The notes: generated by a model not told the origin, from the letters alone. DNA of 64,000 nt from Galeruca laticollis (GCA_963921935.1 OY998177.1:108616067-108680066), one strand, 5' to 3'. Shown: positions 1 through 11,858, numbered from the stretch's first letter. Translations and numbers: made by a program.

Positions 1-1
1 G

Positions 2-1699
2 TGCCCGAATAACTGTACTTGTTATCACGATCAAACTTGGAATAATAACGTGGTGGATTGTTCCGGACAAACCGCCGACGAAGTTCCTCAGAAAATACCG
101 ATGGACGTTACGGAATTATATCTGGACGGAAATAATATCAGGGAGTTGCAAAATCACGTGTTTATCGGAAGGAAAAATATGCGAGTTCTTTTCGTGAATA
201 GTAGTGCCGTGGAAACGATACAAAATAGTACTTTTAACGGTTTGCAATTTTTACAAATTTTACATCTCGAAGATAATAAAATTGTCGAACTGAAAGGTTA
301 CGAATTCGAACAGTTATCTCATTTAAAAGAACTTTATTTACAAAATAACCAAATTTCCGTTATCGGTAATAACACTTTAGAACCTTTAACTTCTTTAGAT
401 ATTCTTCGGTTAGACGGTAATAAATTAGTGACTTTCCCCGTATGGCAGCTGTCAGCGAATACTCGTTTAACTGTGATTATGTTAGGTAACAATCAATGGT
501 CCTGTCGATGTAAATTCTTACAAGGACTTACGGCGTGGGTTGCAGATAATGCGGCTAAGATCGTGGACAGTGCGGACATGATGTGTTACAATCCGGATTC
601 AAAACCACCGCAACGCCGCGAACTTGACTTTAACAGTACCGCCTGCAGTGATTTTTACGCCGGTAGTTCCGTAATAGACAGTATGCTTGTATCGGATTAC
701 TGGCCGATGGTCGTAGTGACATTATGCGTCGTGATCCTCTTGTTGCTCGTTCTAGTGTTATGGTTCATCTTCAGAGATCCTGTGCGAGTGTGGTTATACT
801 CGAGATACGGCGTCAGACTGTGTAGTTTCCGCGCTACTGCCGCTAAACAGTACGAAGATAGAGATAAGTTGTATGACGGTTTCGTGTGCTACAGTCCCAA
901 AGATGAAGAATGGGTCGTTCAGGCTCTAGCGGCGGAATTAGAGCCGAAATTCCAATTGTGTTTACATTACAGAGACTTACCGCATACCGCGTATATTCAG
1001 CATGCCGCCCCCGCGGTCTTAGAGGCGGCAGAAGCGAGTCGAAGAGTGATAGTAGTTTTAACGCGAAATTTCTTACAGACTGAGTGGTCCCGGTTCGAGC
1101 TACGACAAGCCCTGCACGAAGCTCTCAAAGGGCGAGTATTTAAATTAGTGATATTAGAAGAAGGTCCTCTTCCCGAAGCAGAGCTCGATCCAGAGCTGCG
1201 ACTTTACCTAAAAACAGCAGAAAGAATAAGGTGGGGCGAAAAAAGATTCTGGGAAAAACTGAGGTACGCGATGCCTTCTGTCGAGCCCAGAGGGAAGATA
1301 AACGCAAATTATAGAAGAAATATAAATAATTATACCATCGATTCCAGAGTGGTAGCTAATGGTACACACCACACTCATCATACATACCCCGAGAAAATAC
1401 GAACTCAGGGTCCCCCAAGTCCTGGTATGCAAATGTTACCTCCGTCGTACTCTACAGCGGTGCCCCAGGAAGGCGACGACGCCAACTACTCCTCGGCGAC
1501 GACGGCCACTCCATCACCGAGGCCGATGCGGAGAGCCCAAGAACCTAGGCCGATATCGGATCATATTTATTCTAGTATAGATTCCGATTACAGCACCCTG
1601 GAAAGGGGGGGCTCCGGTAGACGGGGTCCCCCGTGGAGACCACAACATGTGATGATGCAAGCGGGAATGAACAATGGAGGCCAGGCCTATCTTGTGTGA
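2..1699 (+). CDS. Long Toll receptor, Toll-6/Tollo class, C-terminal part (5' partial)
   Basis: Single-pass receptor of the Toll family; in insects this class acts in epithelial patterning and neural or immune signalling. The frame is open from base 2, upstream of the GTG at 50, so the gene runs off the left edge. Visible residues (counting from base 2): an LRRNT cysteine cap (C1, C5, C7, C20), about four leucine-rich repeats (~30-150), an LRRCT cap starting NQWSCRC, one membrane helix (~234-257), and a cytoplasmic TIR domain (~291-424) with YDGFVCYSPKDEEWV, a box-2-like region and box-3-like RFWEKLRYAMP. A ~140-residue tail follows with TATPSPRP, a DHIYSSIDSDYSTLE block and a QAYLV terminus, as in long Tolls of the Toll-6/Tollo group. 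The coding part is free of introns here, as is usual for these genes. Codon use is more GC-rich than anything else in the window, as expected for a selected host gene. I cannot separate Toll-6 from Tollo without an alignment. Confidence 0.93.
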   Translation, partial: CPNNCTCYHDQTWNNNVVDCSGQTADEVPQKIPMDVTELYLDGNNIRELQNHVFIGRKNMRVLFVNSSAVETIQNSTFNGLQFLQILHLEDNKIVELKGYEFEQLSHLKELYLQNNQISVIGNNTLEPLTSLDILRLDGNKLVTFPVWQLSANTRLTVIMLGNNQWSCRCKFLQGLTAWVADNAAKIVDSADMMCYNPDSKPPQRRELDFNSTACSDFYAGSSVIDSMLVSDYWPMVVVTLCVVILLLLVLVLWFIFRDPVRVWLYSRYGVRLCSFRATAAKQYEDRDKLYDGFVCYSPKDEEWVVQALAAELEPKFQLCLHYRDLPHTAYIQHAAPAVLEAAEASRRVIVVLTRNFLQTEWSRFELRQALHEALKGRVFKLVILEEGPLPEAELDPELRLYLKTAERIRWGEKRFWEKLRYAMPSVEPRGKINANYRRNINNYTIDSRVVANGTHHTHHTYPEKIRTQGPPSPGMQMLPPSYSTAVPQEGDDANYSSATTATPSPRPMRRAQEPRPISDHIYSSIDSDYSTLERGGSGRRGPPWRPQHVMMQAGMNNGGQAYLV

Positions 1700-2590
1700 T
1701 AACTTTATATGACTGATTAGGTATATATTATATACATAAACATACATAACATTTACTACTCAAAAACTTTATATTTCAAAAATGTCGAAAAATGTGTAAT
1801 TATTAATCATTAATTTGTACCTATTCTTTTTGTACATTACTGTATATAGATATATTTATTTTGTTTTTATTGATTTTTTTTGTATTATTATGTGTATATT
1901 TTTTACGAATTGCAAACAAACGAATTATATAATAAATACGATGTCAAATACTATAACGAGATTTATAATTAATTTGCCTTTCAGTCAATTTCAGGTAAAA
2001 TTAAAAATGAAAGATCATCAACTTTTTAAAATATTTATCTATTTTCATCTTATATGAACATTATCAATGTGTTGATCGAAATTTGGAAAATTAAGTAGGT
2101 ACAAATATTTTAAATATCATGTGTTTCAAAATAGTGCTGGAGTAAAATGTTTACAATTGATAGTGGTAACAAAGGAATTTTTTCGTAATGAGGAGTAAAT
2201 CCAGAGAGAATCCACAGGTAAGTCTTTATTAAATTATTTCCTTTGCAAGTTCAAACCATAAGATCATAGTTTTTTTATATAATTATTGTCAAATATAGAC
2301 AAATGATAAAAAAACAAATGGAAAATTTCCAAGATTTTTGTTAGTTGTAACAAATAGATGACATTTTGTAGTGTTTTCTTACATTAATGAATTTGAATAC
2401 TAGAAACCAATTGAAATATGACAGTTCCCAATTACATGTTTTAGAATGTACATTTGTGAATGTGAATATTATTTTACAGTAATATCTAATATGGTATAAT
2501 CATCAAAATAATATGATGACACAATTGCTTTTATGGACTTTTTTTATCATCAGTTTTTGAATTTTACTATTCTCAAATCAAAAATTATTG
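1700..2590 (+). other. 3' flank / probable 3' UTR of the Toll gene
   Basis: AT-rich sequence after the TGA at 1697-1699. A canonical AATAAA sits at 1931-1936, about 235 bases after the stop, and is the first plausible polyadenylation signal. I see no coding potential; the 80-residue ORF at 1815-2057 is low-complexity F/I/Y-rich translation. Confidence 0.4.
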
Positions 2591-4960
2591 AATAGTCAGC
2601 TGTTTTCAAAATCTTCATAATTAAGAGGTTATTATTAATAAGCTGAATAATTCAAACAATGTTTCAAGTTTTTTTGAAAAATGTAGTTCTGTAATACTCG
2701 TAAGATCTATTCAAAATCCAGAAATAAATGAAATGCTTCTATTGAATTGATAACTTGTTATGTAAACAATTTTTTCTAGTTCATGAATTTGAATAATTTA
2801 ATAAAACAGAAAAAATGGTTCATTACCAATTAAATATATCTAGATCATAATGAATGAAATCACTATGGATTATTTATGAAAACCTCAATTTGGATAAAAA
2901 TGTTTCGACCTATTAATACAGATTTCCAAGTTATTGATACAATTCAGAGAACAGCAGCTTACAAATATCAAGGTGTAAAAAACTTATAGCACTAACCACA
3001 AAAATTAAAACTCTAAAACTGAGTTGTCTGAACAACTTCAAGATGTTTTGAAAAATGTTTTTCTGTAAAACTTATAGAATCTGCTAAGAATTCTGAAGTG
3101 TTATAAAATTTATCAGTTTCTAAGGTTTTAAATAATAAAAGTGAGTGTAAATTTTGGATAAATATTTTCCTTGAATTTATCTCATTTGGTAGTAATGTGA
3201 CATATGTTCACAACTTTATCAAGTTCATGAACTTTGATCTTAAAAAATGTTTCCAAATCACAATAATGTGTATTAATAAAAAGCTAGGAATATACAAAAG
3301 AAATATTATTTGAAATGATATAATTATAACCATGAAAGATGCGATGAAAACAAAGGTTTTTCATTTGTTTCTTTACAGTTTTAGACTTTTTCATATATGT
3401 TTTAAGAGAGTATAGAAAATGGGACATTGAAATAAATTATTCACTAGTCAGATATTTTCAAAATATTACAAATTCAAAATGTACTTCTGTAATACTCAAA
3501 ATCTGCTCAAAAATCCATAAATAGAGGAAACATTTCTGTTAAATTCAAGACAATACATTTTGTAGACATACCATCACAATTTTATTTAGTTTAAGAACAC
3601 TTTAAGAAAAGAAAAAAATATTTATTACCAAATTAATGTTTCCAAATCACAATCATGAATGTAATATTAACGTTGATATTCATCGAAACTCCAGATTTTG
3701 AATTAAAAAAATGTGAGTAACTTTTTGTAAACATGGGACATATTTCGATTGATGTGATGAGAGAAGTACTTGTTTACAGTTCTCCAAGTAATTTATGAAC
3801 TTTCTTCTGTTCATGAAAAATTTATGAAAACAAAAAATTATTTATTTATTACCAAATTAGGATGTTTCTAAATCACAATCATGACTTATTTACCTTGATA
3901 TTCATCGGAAATCCAGATTTTTAATTAAAAAAATATGGCTAACTTTTTGTAAACGTGGAACATACTTTGATTAACGTGATGAGAGAAGTGCTTGTTTACA
4001 GTTCTCCAACTTATTGATGCAATTCTCTTACTTGAAAATGTGAAAAGGGTTTGGTGTCAAGTATATGTTTTGATGTTTTGTGTTAAGGGATTTATCTGGT
4101 TATTTTCAGTTTGTATGACCTATTCCAGGAGAATTCATGCCAAAAACTTGGAAGATGCTAGAGAGACTAAAAATAATGATGGTATTTCATATAAAAAATG
4201 TTCTTTATGCACTTCGTTAACGAACTATAGGGCTTTAAAGTTGGGAATTGAATGGTTTTTCATTTATAATCATTAAATAGCTGATTGGAAATGAGTAAAA
4301 GTATAACCGTGATAAATAAGTTTACACTATACTTGTGGACTCAGGTTCGCACTAAGTTCAATGGAGGATGTGGCAATTTTAAGAAAAGAAAAAATTATTT
4401 ATTACCAAATTAATGTTTCTAAATCACAATCATGACTTTATTTACCTTGATATTCATCGAAAATCCAGATTTTTAATTAAAAAAATATGGTTAACTTTTT
4501 GTAAACATGGAACATACTTTGATTAACGTGATGAGAGAAGTGCTTGTTTACAGTTCTCCAAGTTATTGATGAAATTCTTTGACTTGAAAATGTGAAAAGG
4601 GTTTGGTGTTAATGAATGTTGGGTGTCAAGTATATGTTTTGATGTTTTGTGTTAAGACATTTATCTGGTCATTTTCAGTTTGTTCGAACTATACCAGGAG
4701 AATTCATGCCAAAAACTTGGAAGATGCTAGAGACACTGAATTTCTCATCGCACTTCGTTAACGAACTATAGGGCTTTAAAGTTGGGAATTAAAAATGGTT
4801 TTTCATTTATAATTATTAAATAACTGATTGGTAATAGGTAAAATTTCAACCGTTTATGAAACAACACAATTACACACTTTTTGGCGTGATAAATAAGTCT
4901 ACACTATACTTGTGGACTCAGGTACGGACTAAATTCGATGGAGGATGTGGCAATGTTTTA
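2590..4960. repeat. Degenerate tandem repeat array with PLE-derived segments
   Basis: The two best-preserved units lie at about 3825-4375 and 4376-4950. They share, in order, a TTATTACCAAATT block, AATCACAATCATGACTT, a GATATTCATCG block, GTGATGAGAGAAGTGCTTGT, a GTGTCAAGTATATGTTTTG block, GAGAATTCATGCCAAAAACT and GGACTCAGGT. A shorter unit (3602-3800) repeats only the first half. Older phrases recur further left: a TTCTGTAATACTC block near 2685 and 3480 (a mutated form near 3055), and AATCACAATxATG near 3250 and 3645. The stretches at 4049-4110 and 4615-4690, read on the minus strand, match the GIY-YIG tail of the PLE at 15745-16053, so PLE sequence was captured into the repeat before it duplicated. 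Confidence 0.65.
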
Positions 4961-7905
4961 GTAAATTATTAATAAATCGATGCAGTCTACATTTATAAAA
5001 ATAAACTTTTACATTGGTAATATTACTTTTATTATTCACTAACGATGATGTATAAAAAACTCGAGGGGTAAATCACTGATGAAAAATCAGTACACTACTC
5101 TCAGTAGTGCACTTATTTTTGAGTATTTTCCTTGTATTTTCAAGAGTATTTTCTAATAATACTAGTATTTTTCAGTATTTTCTGTATTTTCCCGTTATTT
5201 TCTGAATTGTCCAAGAATTTTCTTTAAAGAAATCTATTTTCTCCATGTATTTTTAGCTGTTTACACAGTATGTTTTATATTCCTTCAGTAACTTCTTGAA
5301 AAAATACATAAATTAGAATTTTTGTAGGATTTGTATAAAATAAAGGTTGGCTTCAATTTTTTTATTTCCCTGATAATATTAATAATTCATTTTGGAAAAG
5401 AACTTGTGACTGATATGGATAACAAATAATATCGTGAACCTAATAATTGTAACATATTTAAAATCAGTCAAATGAATATTTAAAGTGAAATGTCCCACTG
5501 TAAATATTTGTATAAAAATTTTTATAGAAGCATTTTATAAAAATTACGTCACAAATACCTTTTATAAAAATGGATGCGTGTACCACTGTAAAAAATTCCA
5601 TGAATATTTTTATAAAAATGGCCAGCTGACACAACTATAATATTGTCTTTAATATCGATACAGATTATAAAATATCCCAATAAATTAACTTTAGAATCAA
5701 TAAAAATGAAAATATGCAAAATCAATCATACATTAGCTGAAGTGAGTCTGCCTTGTGTTCATAAATAAAGATAACATGCTTGTGTTTCTCAAAGTGAGTC
5801 ATAGAGAAAAGTATAATGAGAGTTCCTGTATTATCAGTTGGCATCACATTGATTAGAGTGCCACTACTTATGGGCACAGGAACTAATTCAAATTTATTAG
5901 TTTCGATTATGGGTAGGTAAATTTAAATTTTACAATCTGTCTTAGAATTATTTATTAGACATAATTATTCCATTACAAAAAATAAAATTATATTTTATTT
6001 GAAGAAATAATTACAATAAACAATTTTAAGATAAATAATTTAGATAAATAAGGAAGGAGTACACATTTCAATTTTTTATTAACACCTACATAATAACATA
6101 AAAAAATGTAATGAAATATTTGTATATTAAACATAGGACTGTCATATATTCTTCTATATACATTATCAACTTTAAAATTCTTATTTTATCTTTGGATTTT
6201 TAGTAGTTAATCCTAATATGACAAAATAAAAAAAAATCTTATTAAATTATCATAGTTACATTATTATTAAAGAAATTTAAATGTTTACCAATATTACCCA
6301 TTATTAGAAAAATTATTCTAATAGCACTTAAAAATCTTATTCTATAATATATCTGTTGAAATAAAAAGAATATTTCTGTTCCTGTATCATGATACACTTA
6401 ATAAAAGAAATAAATGTGTATATTAATGATGTTTATTATGATACATATTTTCATTACGATACAGAATGTTGAACCAAAGGAATACGTTACTTTTTGATAA
6501 AGTTGTACTTAATTTTACAACTGTCAAATAATTTTGATTTTTAAAAGTATTTACTTATATCAAACATTAATTAAATTAAATTTTATTATGATCATGAGTG
6601 ATAATGAAGAATAAAATAAAATTTTCAATTCAATTGAAAATAGGAATTACACAAACATTAACTTGCCCTTCAGCTCAACAAACATCCGAACAGGATCAGC
6701 CGCCAAATATATTTCGCAAATTGTACAATCAATCATTTATACATAAACAAAGAAGATTGGAGAATTAATATGTTCAAAAGTTTTTAATTTATTTGTGGAA
6801 GTTCCCTTCATTGCTCTTTTTCTTATATATTAAATAATTATTAAACGAGATATAAAATAATGTTTGGAACTTTCATGTATAATGACCAATACAGTTGCAT
6901 GTATCCTACAATATGCTGGTGTATTAATGGCTATCATATTATATGATCGTTACATAAAATACTTTTATATCTATATCATTAATTGATCACACAGTTTACA
7001 TATTATTATTAAAAAAATTACATATTTTTACTAATATTACAACATTATATTTCAGAAAGATAATCCACTATAACATCAAATTGTACATTAAGTTGTTTCA
7101 AAATTATTGACAACAAAATCAACAAATACTTTAATAAAAAGGAGTTAAAAACTAGATTCCCTATGTCCACGAAAACAGGAGTCTGAAATTAAAACATTAC
7201 ATTAAGTTACCAACAAAAATAATTATTTTTGTTTGTTAGTGCTCTTAGCAGCATTATAATATTTTTCACTTAATGAGGGTACACAAACTTTTATGAGTTG
7301 ACAAAATTCGTATGATTCATGTTCTTTACTTTAACAGAGTTCAGCTTTTTTTAATAATACTGTCTGCATCACTTAAAAGTGATAAAATGTGATATACAAT
7401 GTCATGCAGATTTTGAAGAAATTTAACGACTTCTCTTTGTACATAAACCAGATGTTTTACCATCATTTTCTTTGTAGTCAGTGAAACTATAGTGAACGTC
7501 TAAAATATCTGTCTGCAAATTTTAGCCTTACCTTCGCAATTAAAAGTTCTCAAAATTTGAATTATTTAATTCTGTATCTAAAAACTGCAATTCAAAAATT
7601 TTCAATGCATTAATAGAAATAGAACTCAATTGTTTTGGCTTATGACTAATGAAAGGGCCTGTTATTGACCATGGAGGTTTGTTAGTTAGCAGTACTGCTA
7701 TTAAAAAAAATCCCTTCCTGCTTGATCTAGTTCTTAATTAAACTAATCTATTAACTGATTTAGACTATTTAACTGCTATTCAATGTTGTGATCACTATTG
7801 ATACGTGCCTTGTTAATTTGAAACTTCTATTTCTCCGATCTTTAGTAATATACATTTTCTACTTCTTGGAAGATAAATAACTGACTCTAATTTCAATTAT
7901 TTTGC
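4961..7905. other. Non-coding AT-rich interval
   Basis: No ORF with recognisable similarity on either strand. Two loosely similar blocks rich in TTTTTATAAAA surround 5500-5630. I see no inverted-repeat ends, target duplications or splice-bounded exons. Confidence 0.5.
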
Positions 7906-7925
7906 TTAACCCATCAAGGACTGGT

Positions 7926-7941
7926 GTTGCCACACGGAAAC
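7926..7941. repeat. piggyBac subterminal palindrome, left
   Basis: GTTGCCACACGGAAAC, five bases inside the left inverted repeat. It is an imperfect version of the 16-bp palindromes at 8286 and 10133 and probably a transposase-binding site. Confidence 0.55.
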
Positions 7942-8078
7942 AGAAATTAACAGTTTTCTGTTGCTTAAAATTCATCAGATTTTTCATTTAAAACATAGAT
8001 GGCGGTATACACGGCAATAGTTTGTTGCAGTGTCAGTTGACAGAACCGTGTGTAGTGTTTGCCTGTTCACTCCAGTGA

Positions 8079-8085
8079 TATAAAA
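8079..8085 (+). promoter_or_regulatory. TATA box of the piggyBac transposase
   Basis: TATAAAA lies 47 bases upstream of the proposed ATG at 8126 and inside the element, so the transposon appears to carry its own core promoter. Confidence 0.5.
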
Positions 8086-8125
8086 ACACGATTTTGTTAG
8101 GGAATATCAAGAAGATTTCTCAAAA

Positions 8126-10092
8126 ATGGATATCAAGTTTACGTAAGTATGAATAAAAATTAATTGTTACAGCTTTCGAAAATAAATTCGTTACAACAGC
8201 TTTGGGAATATATTATCAACGTAGAGGCGGCAGAATAACGGGAGTTTGCAAAAACCTTTGAGATCGTGAAGCTTTGGAACTCGATGTTGCCATGTGGCAA
8301 CACGAGTCCTTTCTGTGGACTACCTTTTTACATTTTGCTTTTTTTTTCTAGCGGTGGGCTGACTTTCGAAGAAGCTCTTCAGATTGCGTATAATGATGAT
8401 TTAGATGTCGACCAAATTTATATTGAGCCTCCGAATGAGGGTGCGATGACAGATGAGGATTCCGGTGAGGAAGATGAAGGCGGACTCGTTGATAATTTAT
8501 CTCGGATTCAATTGAATGCTCCAGCTCAACTTGTTTTACATGGTGATGATGATGCATTAGTTGAACCAGATACGGAACATGTAGAAAAAGTTACTTATGA
8601 GGACATTGAATGGATCAAAGGCGATCAGGTAGAAAGTTCAGAAAATTATTTTCGTTCGGATTATGAAAGTTTTAAAACTTTAACCCCAACAGAAATGTTC
8701 GAGTTATTCATAGACCAAGACGTACTTTCTTTACTGGTAGAAGAATCAAACAAGTACGCACAATTTAAAAACTTGCCATGTCCTCAAATTACTTTGAATG
8801 ATATGAAATGTTTTATTGCTATTCTGATTTTATCGGGATATTGTCAATTACCTGGAAAAAAACATTACTGGAGTACTGATGCAGATCTTGGTAACCAACT
8901 AGTGAAGGATTCAATGAGGAGAGACCGATTTTTAACAATTTGGCGGTATCTACACTGCGCAGATAATAATGCACTAGATCCAAATGACAAATTCTATAAA
9001 CTGCGACCTCTAAGTGATCTACTACGGCAAAAATTTCTGAACTATTTTGTTCCAGAAGAAGATTTGAATTACGATGAGTGTATGGTCAAATACTTTGGAA
9101 AGCACTCATGCAAGCAATTCATCCGAGGCAAACCAATCAGATTTGGATACAAGATATGGTCGCTGAACAACAAATACGGATATCTTGTGAATTTTTCCTT
9201 CTATCAAGGCAAAGATAGGCGCGTGAACACAGAATACCAAACTGTGTTTGGAAAATCTACTGCTCCATTGCTGATGCTTTTGGATGAGTTACCAGAAGAA
9301 AAGAAAAAACATCGATACAACCTATTCATAGACAATTTATTTACAAGCTTTCACCTTCTTAGTCATCTGAAATCAAGAGGTTTCTCATCCACAGGAACCA
9401 TTCGCGATAACCGAATCCCTAAAAATTGCCCGTTACTATCCAAAAAGGATATGAGTAAGAAACAAAGTGGTGACTTCGATTCTTGTTTGGATAGAACCAA
9501 CGGAATTTCACTAACGCGTTGGACTGACAATAATGTAGTTTCAGCAGCTTCGACCAAATATGGGGTAGCCCCACTTGCTTGTGTCCAACGATATTCAGCG
9601 AAGGAGAAAAAAATTGTTCAAGTAAAAAGACCGAACTTGATTTCCAAATATAATGCATCTATGGGTGGCACGGATCTGATGGATGAAAATATTGCACGCT
9701 ATAGGATTAGTCTACGTGGAAAAAAATGGTGGTGGTGTCTTTTCACATGGCTACTTGATGCCGCAATTCAAAATGCCTGGGTCCTGTACAAACAGTCTGG
9801 CAACAATATAACTCAACTAGACTTTCGTCGAGAAATTGTCAAAACGTACCTCAACAAGTACAAGAATCCACCGAAAGGAAAAGGTACACCATCTGCTAGT
9901 AAATCGAGCAGATCTTTCAGCCGTGTTGGCGATGATGTGCGATATGATAATATAGGGCACCTCCTCACACCAGTAGAAAAAAAAATAAGATGCAATGGCG
10001 ACAATTGCAAATCTATTATGCGCACAAAATGCATCAAATGTAATGTAGGAGTTTGTTTGTCGTGCAATATTGAATACCATACACGAATGTAG
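8126..10092 (+). CDS. piggyBac transposase, two exons (8126-8142 and 8352-10092)
   Basis: Cut-and-paste transposase of the DDE_Tnp_1_7 family, acting at TTAA sites without leaving footprints. Exon 1 starts ATGGATATCAAG at 8126 and ends at a GTAAGT donor (8143). The acceptor is a pyrimidine tract plus CTAG ending at 8351. Splicing gives MDIKFTGGLTFEEAL and a 585-residue protein, close to the usual length of about 590; this is preferred to the unspliced GTG start at 8266. The catalytic aspartates read D247 (NYDEC), D333 (LFIDNLFTS) and D447 (MGGTDLMD). An acidic N-terminal region (~30-60) precedes the core. The C-terminus is a cysteine-rich zinc-binding domain (CNGDNC, CIKCNVGVCLSCN), as in other piggyBac transposases. 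No stops or frameshifts. Confidence 0.93.
8286..8301. repeat. piggyBac palindrome inside the intron
   Basis: GTTGCCATGTGGCAAC, a near-perfect palindrome within the transposase intron (8143-8351). Its position in non-coding sequence is consistent with a protein-binding role. Confidence 0.55.
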
Positions 10093-10132
10093 TTTTTTTT
10101 TCAATGAAACATGGGCAGTGTAAGTTACTCGC

Positions 10133-10148
10133 GTTGCCATATGGCAAC
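10133..10148. repeat. piggyBac subterminal palindrome, right
   Basis: GTTGCCATATGGCAAC, a perfect 16-bp palindrome 41 bases after the transposase stop and about 120 bases inside the right end. Confidence 0.6.
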
Positions 10149-10285
10149 ACTAATTTTTGAAGAAAGTAAGAAAAATTTCACTATATTTCTTTAAGCAAAT
10201 CTATTTGTTTCGTTCTGAAAATACAGTTTGAAAATATACTACTGCAAAATTCTAAACTTAATTAAATCCGTCCTTGATGGGTTAA

Positions 10286-11030
10286 AGTCCCAAATTCCAG
10301 ACGTTCTTTTTTAGTTTGTTCGAATTGGGTTTTCTTTGAAGTATCATTATTGTTAAAATCAATACTGTATTTTCAAAAGCATGGGTAGTATACGGGTGTC
10401 TTTACCATATTCAACTACTTTTAGATGTGTATAATGTGATGGGTTGTAAAGATACAGCAAATTTAAGTAGTTTTAGCGTAATGTACTTGTAAGTGCATTA
10501 TAATTTGAAAAATGTTTTGAATTTAAACTCCAAACTGCGAAGTGGTCGAAAATATTTACTATGTATTACAATTTTTTACAATGTAACTATGACGAATTCT
10601 ACCTGATGATGACATTTTAAAGGTTCACTTTTATTTACTTCATTAAAACTAAAATCCAGAACAAATTAAAAATGATACTATTCCTACTCACACTGCTGCC
10701 TTCAGTAAGTAGTTTATGAATACAAATAGATGAAGTTAGTCAATGTACAAATTTTCTTCCCGGAATTAGTGAGAAAATAAAAAGGCCCCATAATTTCTTA
10801 TTTTTGACAAAAAGAAAAATATCACAGACAACTTAGTCTCACTTATTTTGTCCATATTTCTTGGACCCTTTTTCCTACAGCTATCGTTCTCCTTCTCTCT
10901 AACCTCCATGGATCGGAGTTCAAGAGAAACAGGCACGTTTAGAGTTTAGATTAATGCAGTAATTTTATAAACTGGTTTTTACAATGGATAATTACATTGT
11001 AGGATCATTTTTTACCCAAGAAAGGTGACG
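10286..11030. other. Non-coding interval
   Basis: AT-rich sequence between the piggyBac right end and the transposase remnant at 11033. No coding or repeat signal that I can support. Confidence 0.4.
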
Positions 11031-11032
11031 AT

Positions 11033-11278
11033 GGTAATATAAGGAACGTTCGTACTCCAATAATTGAACAAAACATATTAGATGATGTTGACAATAAACC
11101 TACAACCAGTTTAAGGAAACTTTCTGCACAATTTAATATTTCAAAATCAATCGTACATAGAATACTTCAGGGGCAACTATTGCATCAATTTCATGTACAA
11201 AAAGTTCATGTTATGTCACCAGATGACTATCCTCCTAGGTTTAATTATGCGAACTGGTTTTTGGTAAACAACGGGTAG
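11033..11278 (+). pseudogene. IS630/Tc1-mariner-type transposase fragment (HTH region)
   Basis: An open frame of about 82 residues ends at TAG 11276-11278. It reads as the helix-turn-helix part of the DUF4817/DDE_3 transposases common in insects: TSLRKLSAQFNISKSIVHRIL followed by the linker SPDDYPPRFNYANWFL. The catalytic DDE half is absent, so this is a truncated copy. It is related to, but not the same family as, the element at 33305-35690. Confidence 0.65.
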
Positions 11279-11466
11279 GCCGACATTTCATTGAAAATGT
11301 ACTATTTATATATAAAGCAGGGATGGCACCTGGTGACCCACTAAACTTTTCGGGTGTTCTATCGCTTATTATTCAAATAGTTTTGGGAATAGAAACATGC
11401 GGTTTTCGCTAGTTTTGTTGAAATTTAAAACAAGATTTATGCGTCAGTCGAAAACTAACAGCGTCA

Positions 11467-11484
11467 GAAGTGAAACTTTTTATG
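11467..11484 (-). repeat. CATAAAAAGTTTCACTTC block, inverted copy
   Basis: Reads GAAGTGAAACTTTTTATG on the plus strand, the exact complement of the blocks at 11907 and 12565. Together with the 11907 copy it could form the ends of a ~460-bp inverted-ended element. Confidence 0.5.
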
Positions 11485-11714
11485 TTTTATGACGCAATAA
11501 CCGCCAATGAGTGTACAAAGAGAATTCATAAATATCAACAACATAAAAAACTATAATTTAAAAAAATTAAAACAAAAATTATTTCCAAAATAAAAACAAT
11601 AATTTTTCGGATAGACTATAAAAAACTATTTACAATAAAAGACAAACAAAAGTAAATATTCTTTTTAAGAAATTTGAATGCATATTACGTATCCTTCCTT
11701 TTTAATACCTAAGA

Positions 11715-11830
11715 AAAGTTCTGGCCGCCCATGGGGGTATCGAACCCGCGTTTTTCGTTTGATTTTGAATCGAGTCGAGTGATGACAGCAGGGGAGAACA
11801 GCGCTGCGTTTATCTCACTAAGTTTAAGTA
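11715..11830 (-). repeat. Possible tRNA-derived SINE remnant
   Basis: On the minus strand a good pol III B box (GGGTTCGATACC, plus 11742-11753) lies 60-80 bases downstream of a TTAGTGAGATAAACG stretch that only weakly resembles an A box. No tail or target duplication was found, so this rests mainly on the B box. Confidence 0.3.
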
Positions 11831-11858
11831 CAAATGATAATTAGAGCTTCACAAAACT

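Larger units (their letters stand above)
7906..10285 (+). mobile_element. Complete piggyBac-family DNA transposon
   Basis: A TTAA target duplication (7906-7909 and 10282-10285) bounds a 2,372-bp element at 7910-10281. The terminal inverted repeats are perfect over 12 bp: CCCATCAAGGAC at 7910-7921 and its complement at 10270-10281. TTAA specificity and CCC-starting ends are diagnostic of piggyBac. The transposase is uninterrupted after splicing one short intron. Three 16-bp near-palindromes lie near the ends. Intact ends, target site and ORF point to a recent and possibly still autonomous insertion. Confidence 0.95.

Noticed and set aside
1815..2057. 80-residue ORF after the Toll gene
   Set aside because: Low-complexity F/I/Y/N translation; not conserved-looking.
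3992..4276. 94-residue plus-strand ORF
   Set aside because: It lies antisense to PLE-derived sequence inside the tandem repeat, so it is a shadow.
8266..8351. GTG-initiated N-terminal extension of the piggyBac transposase
   Set aside because: This stretch is intronic: it ends in a pyrimidine tract plus AG, includes the repeated palindrome, and the spliced ATG exon gives a standard-length protein.
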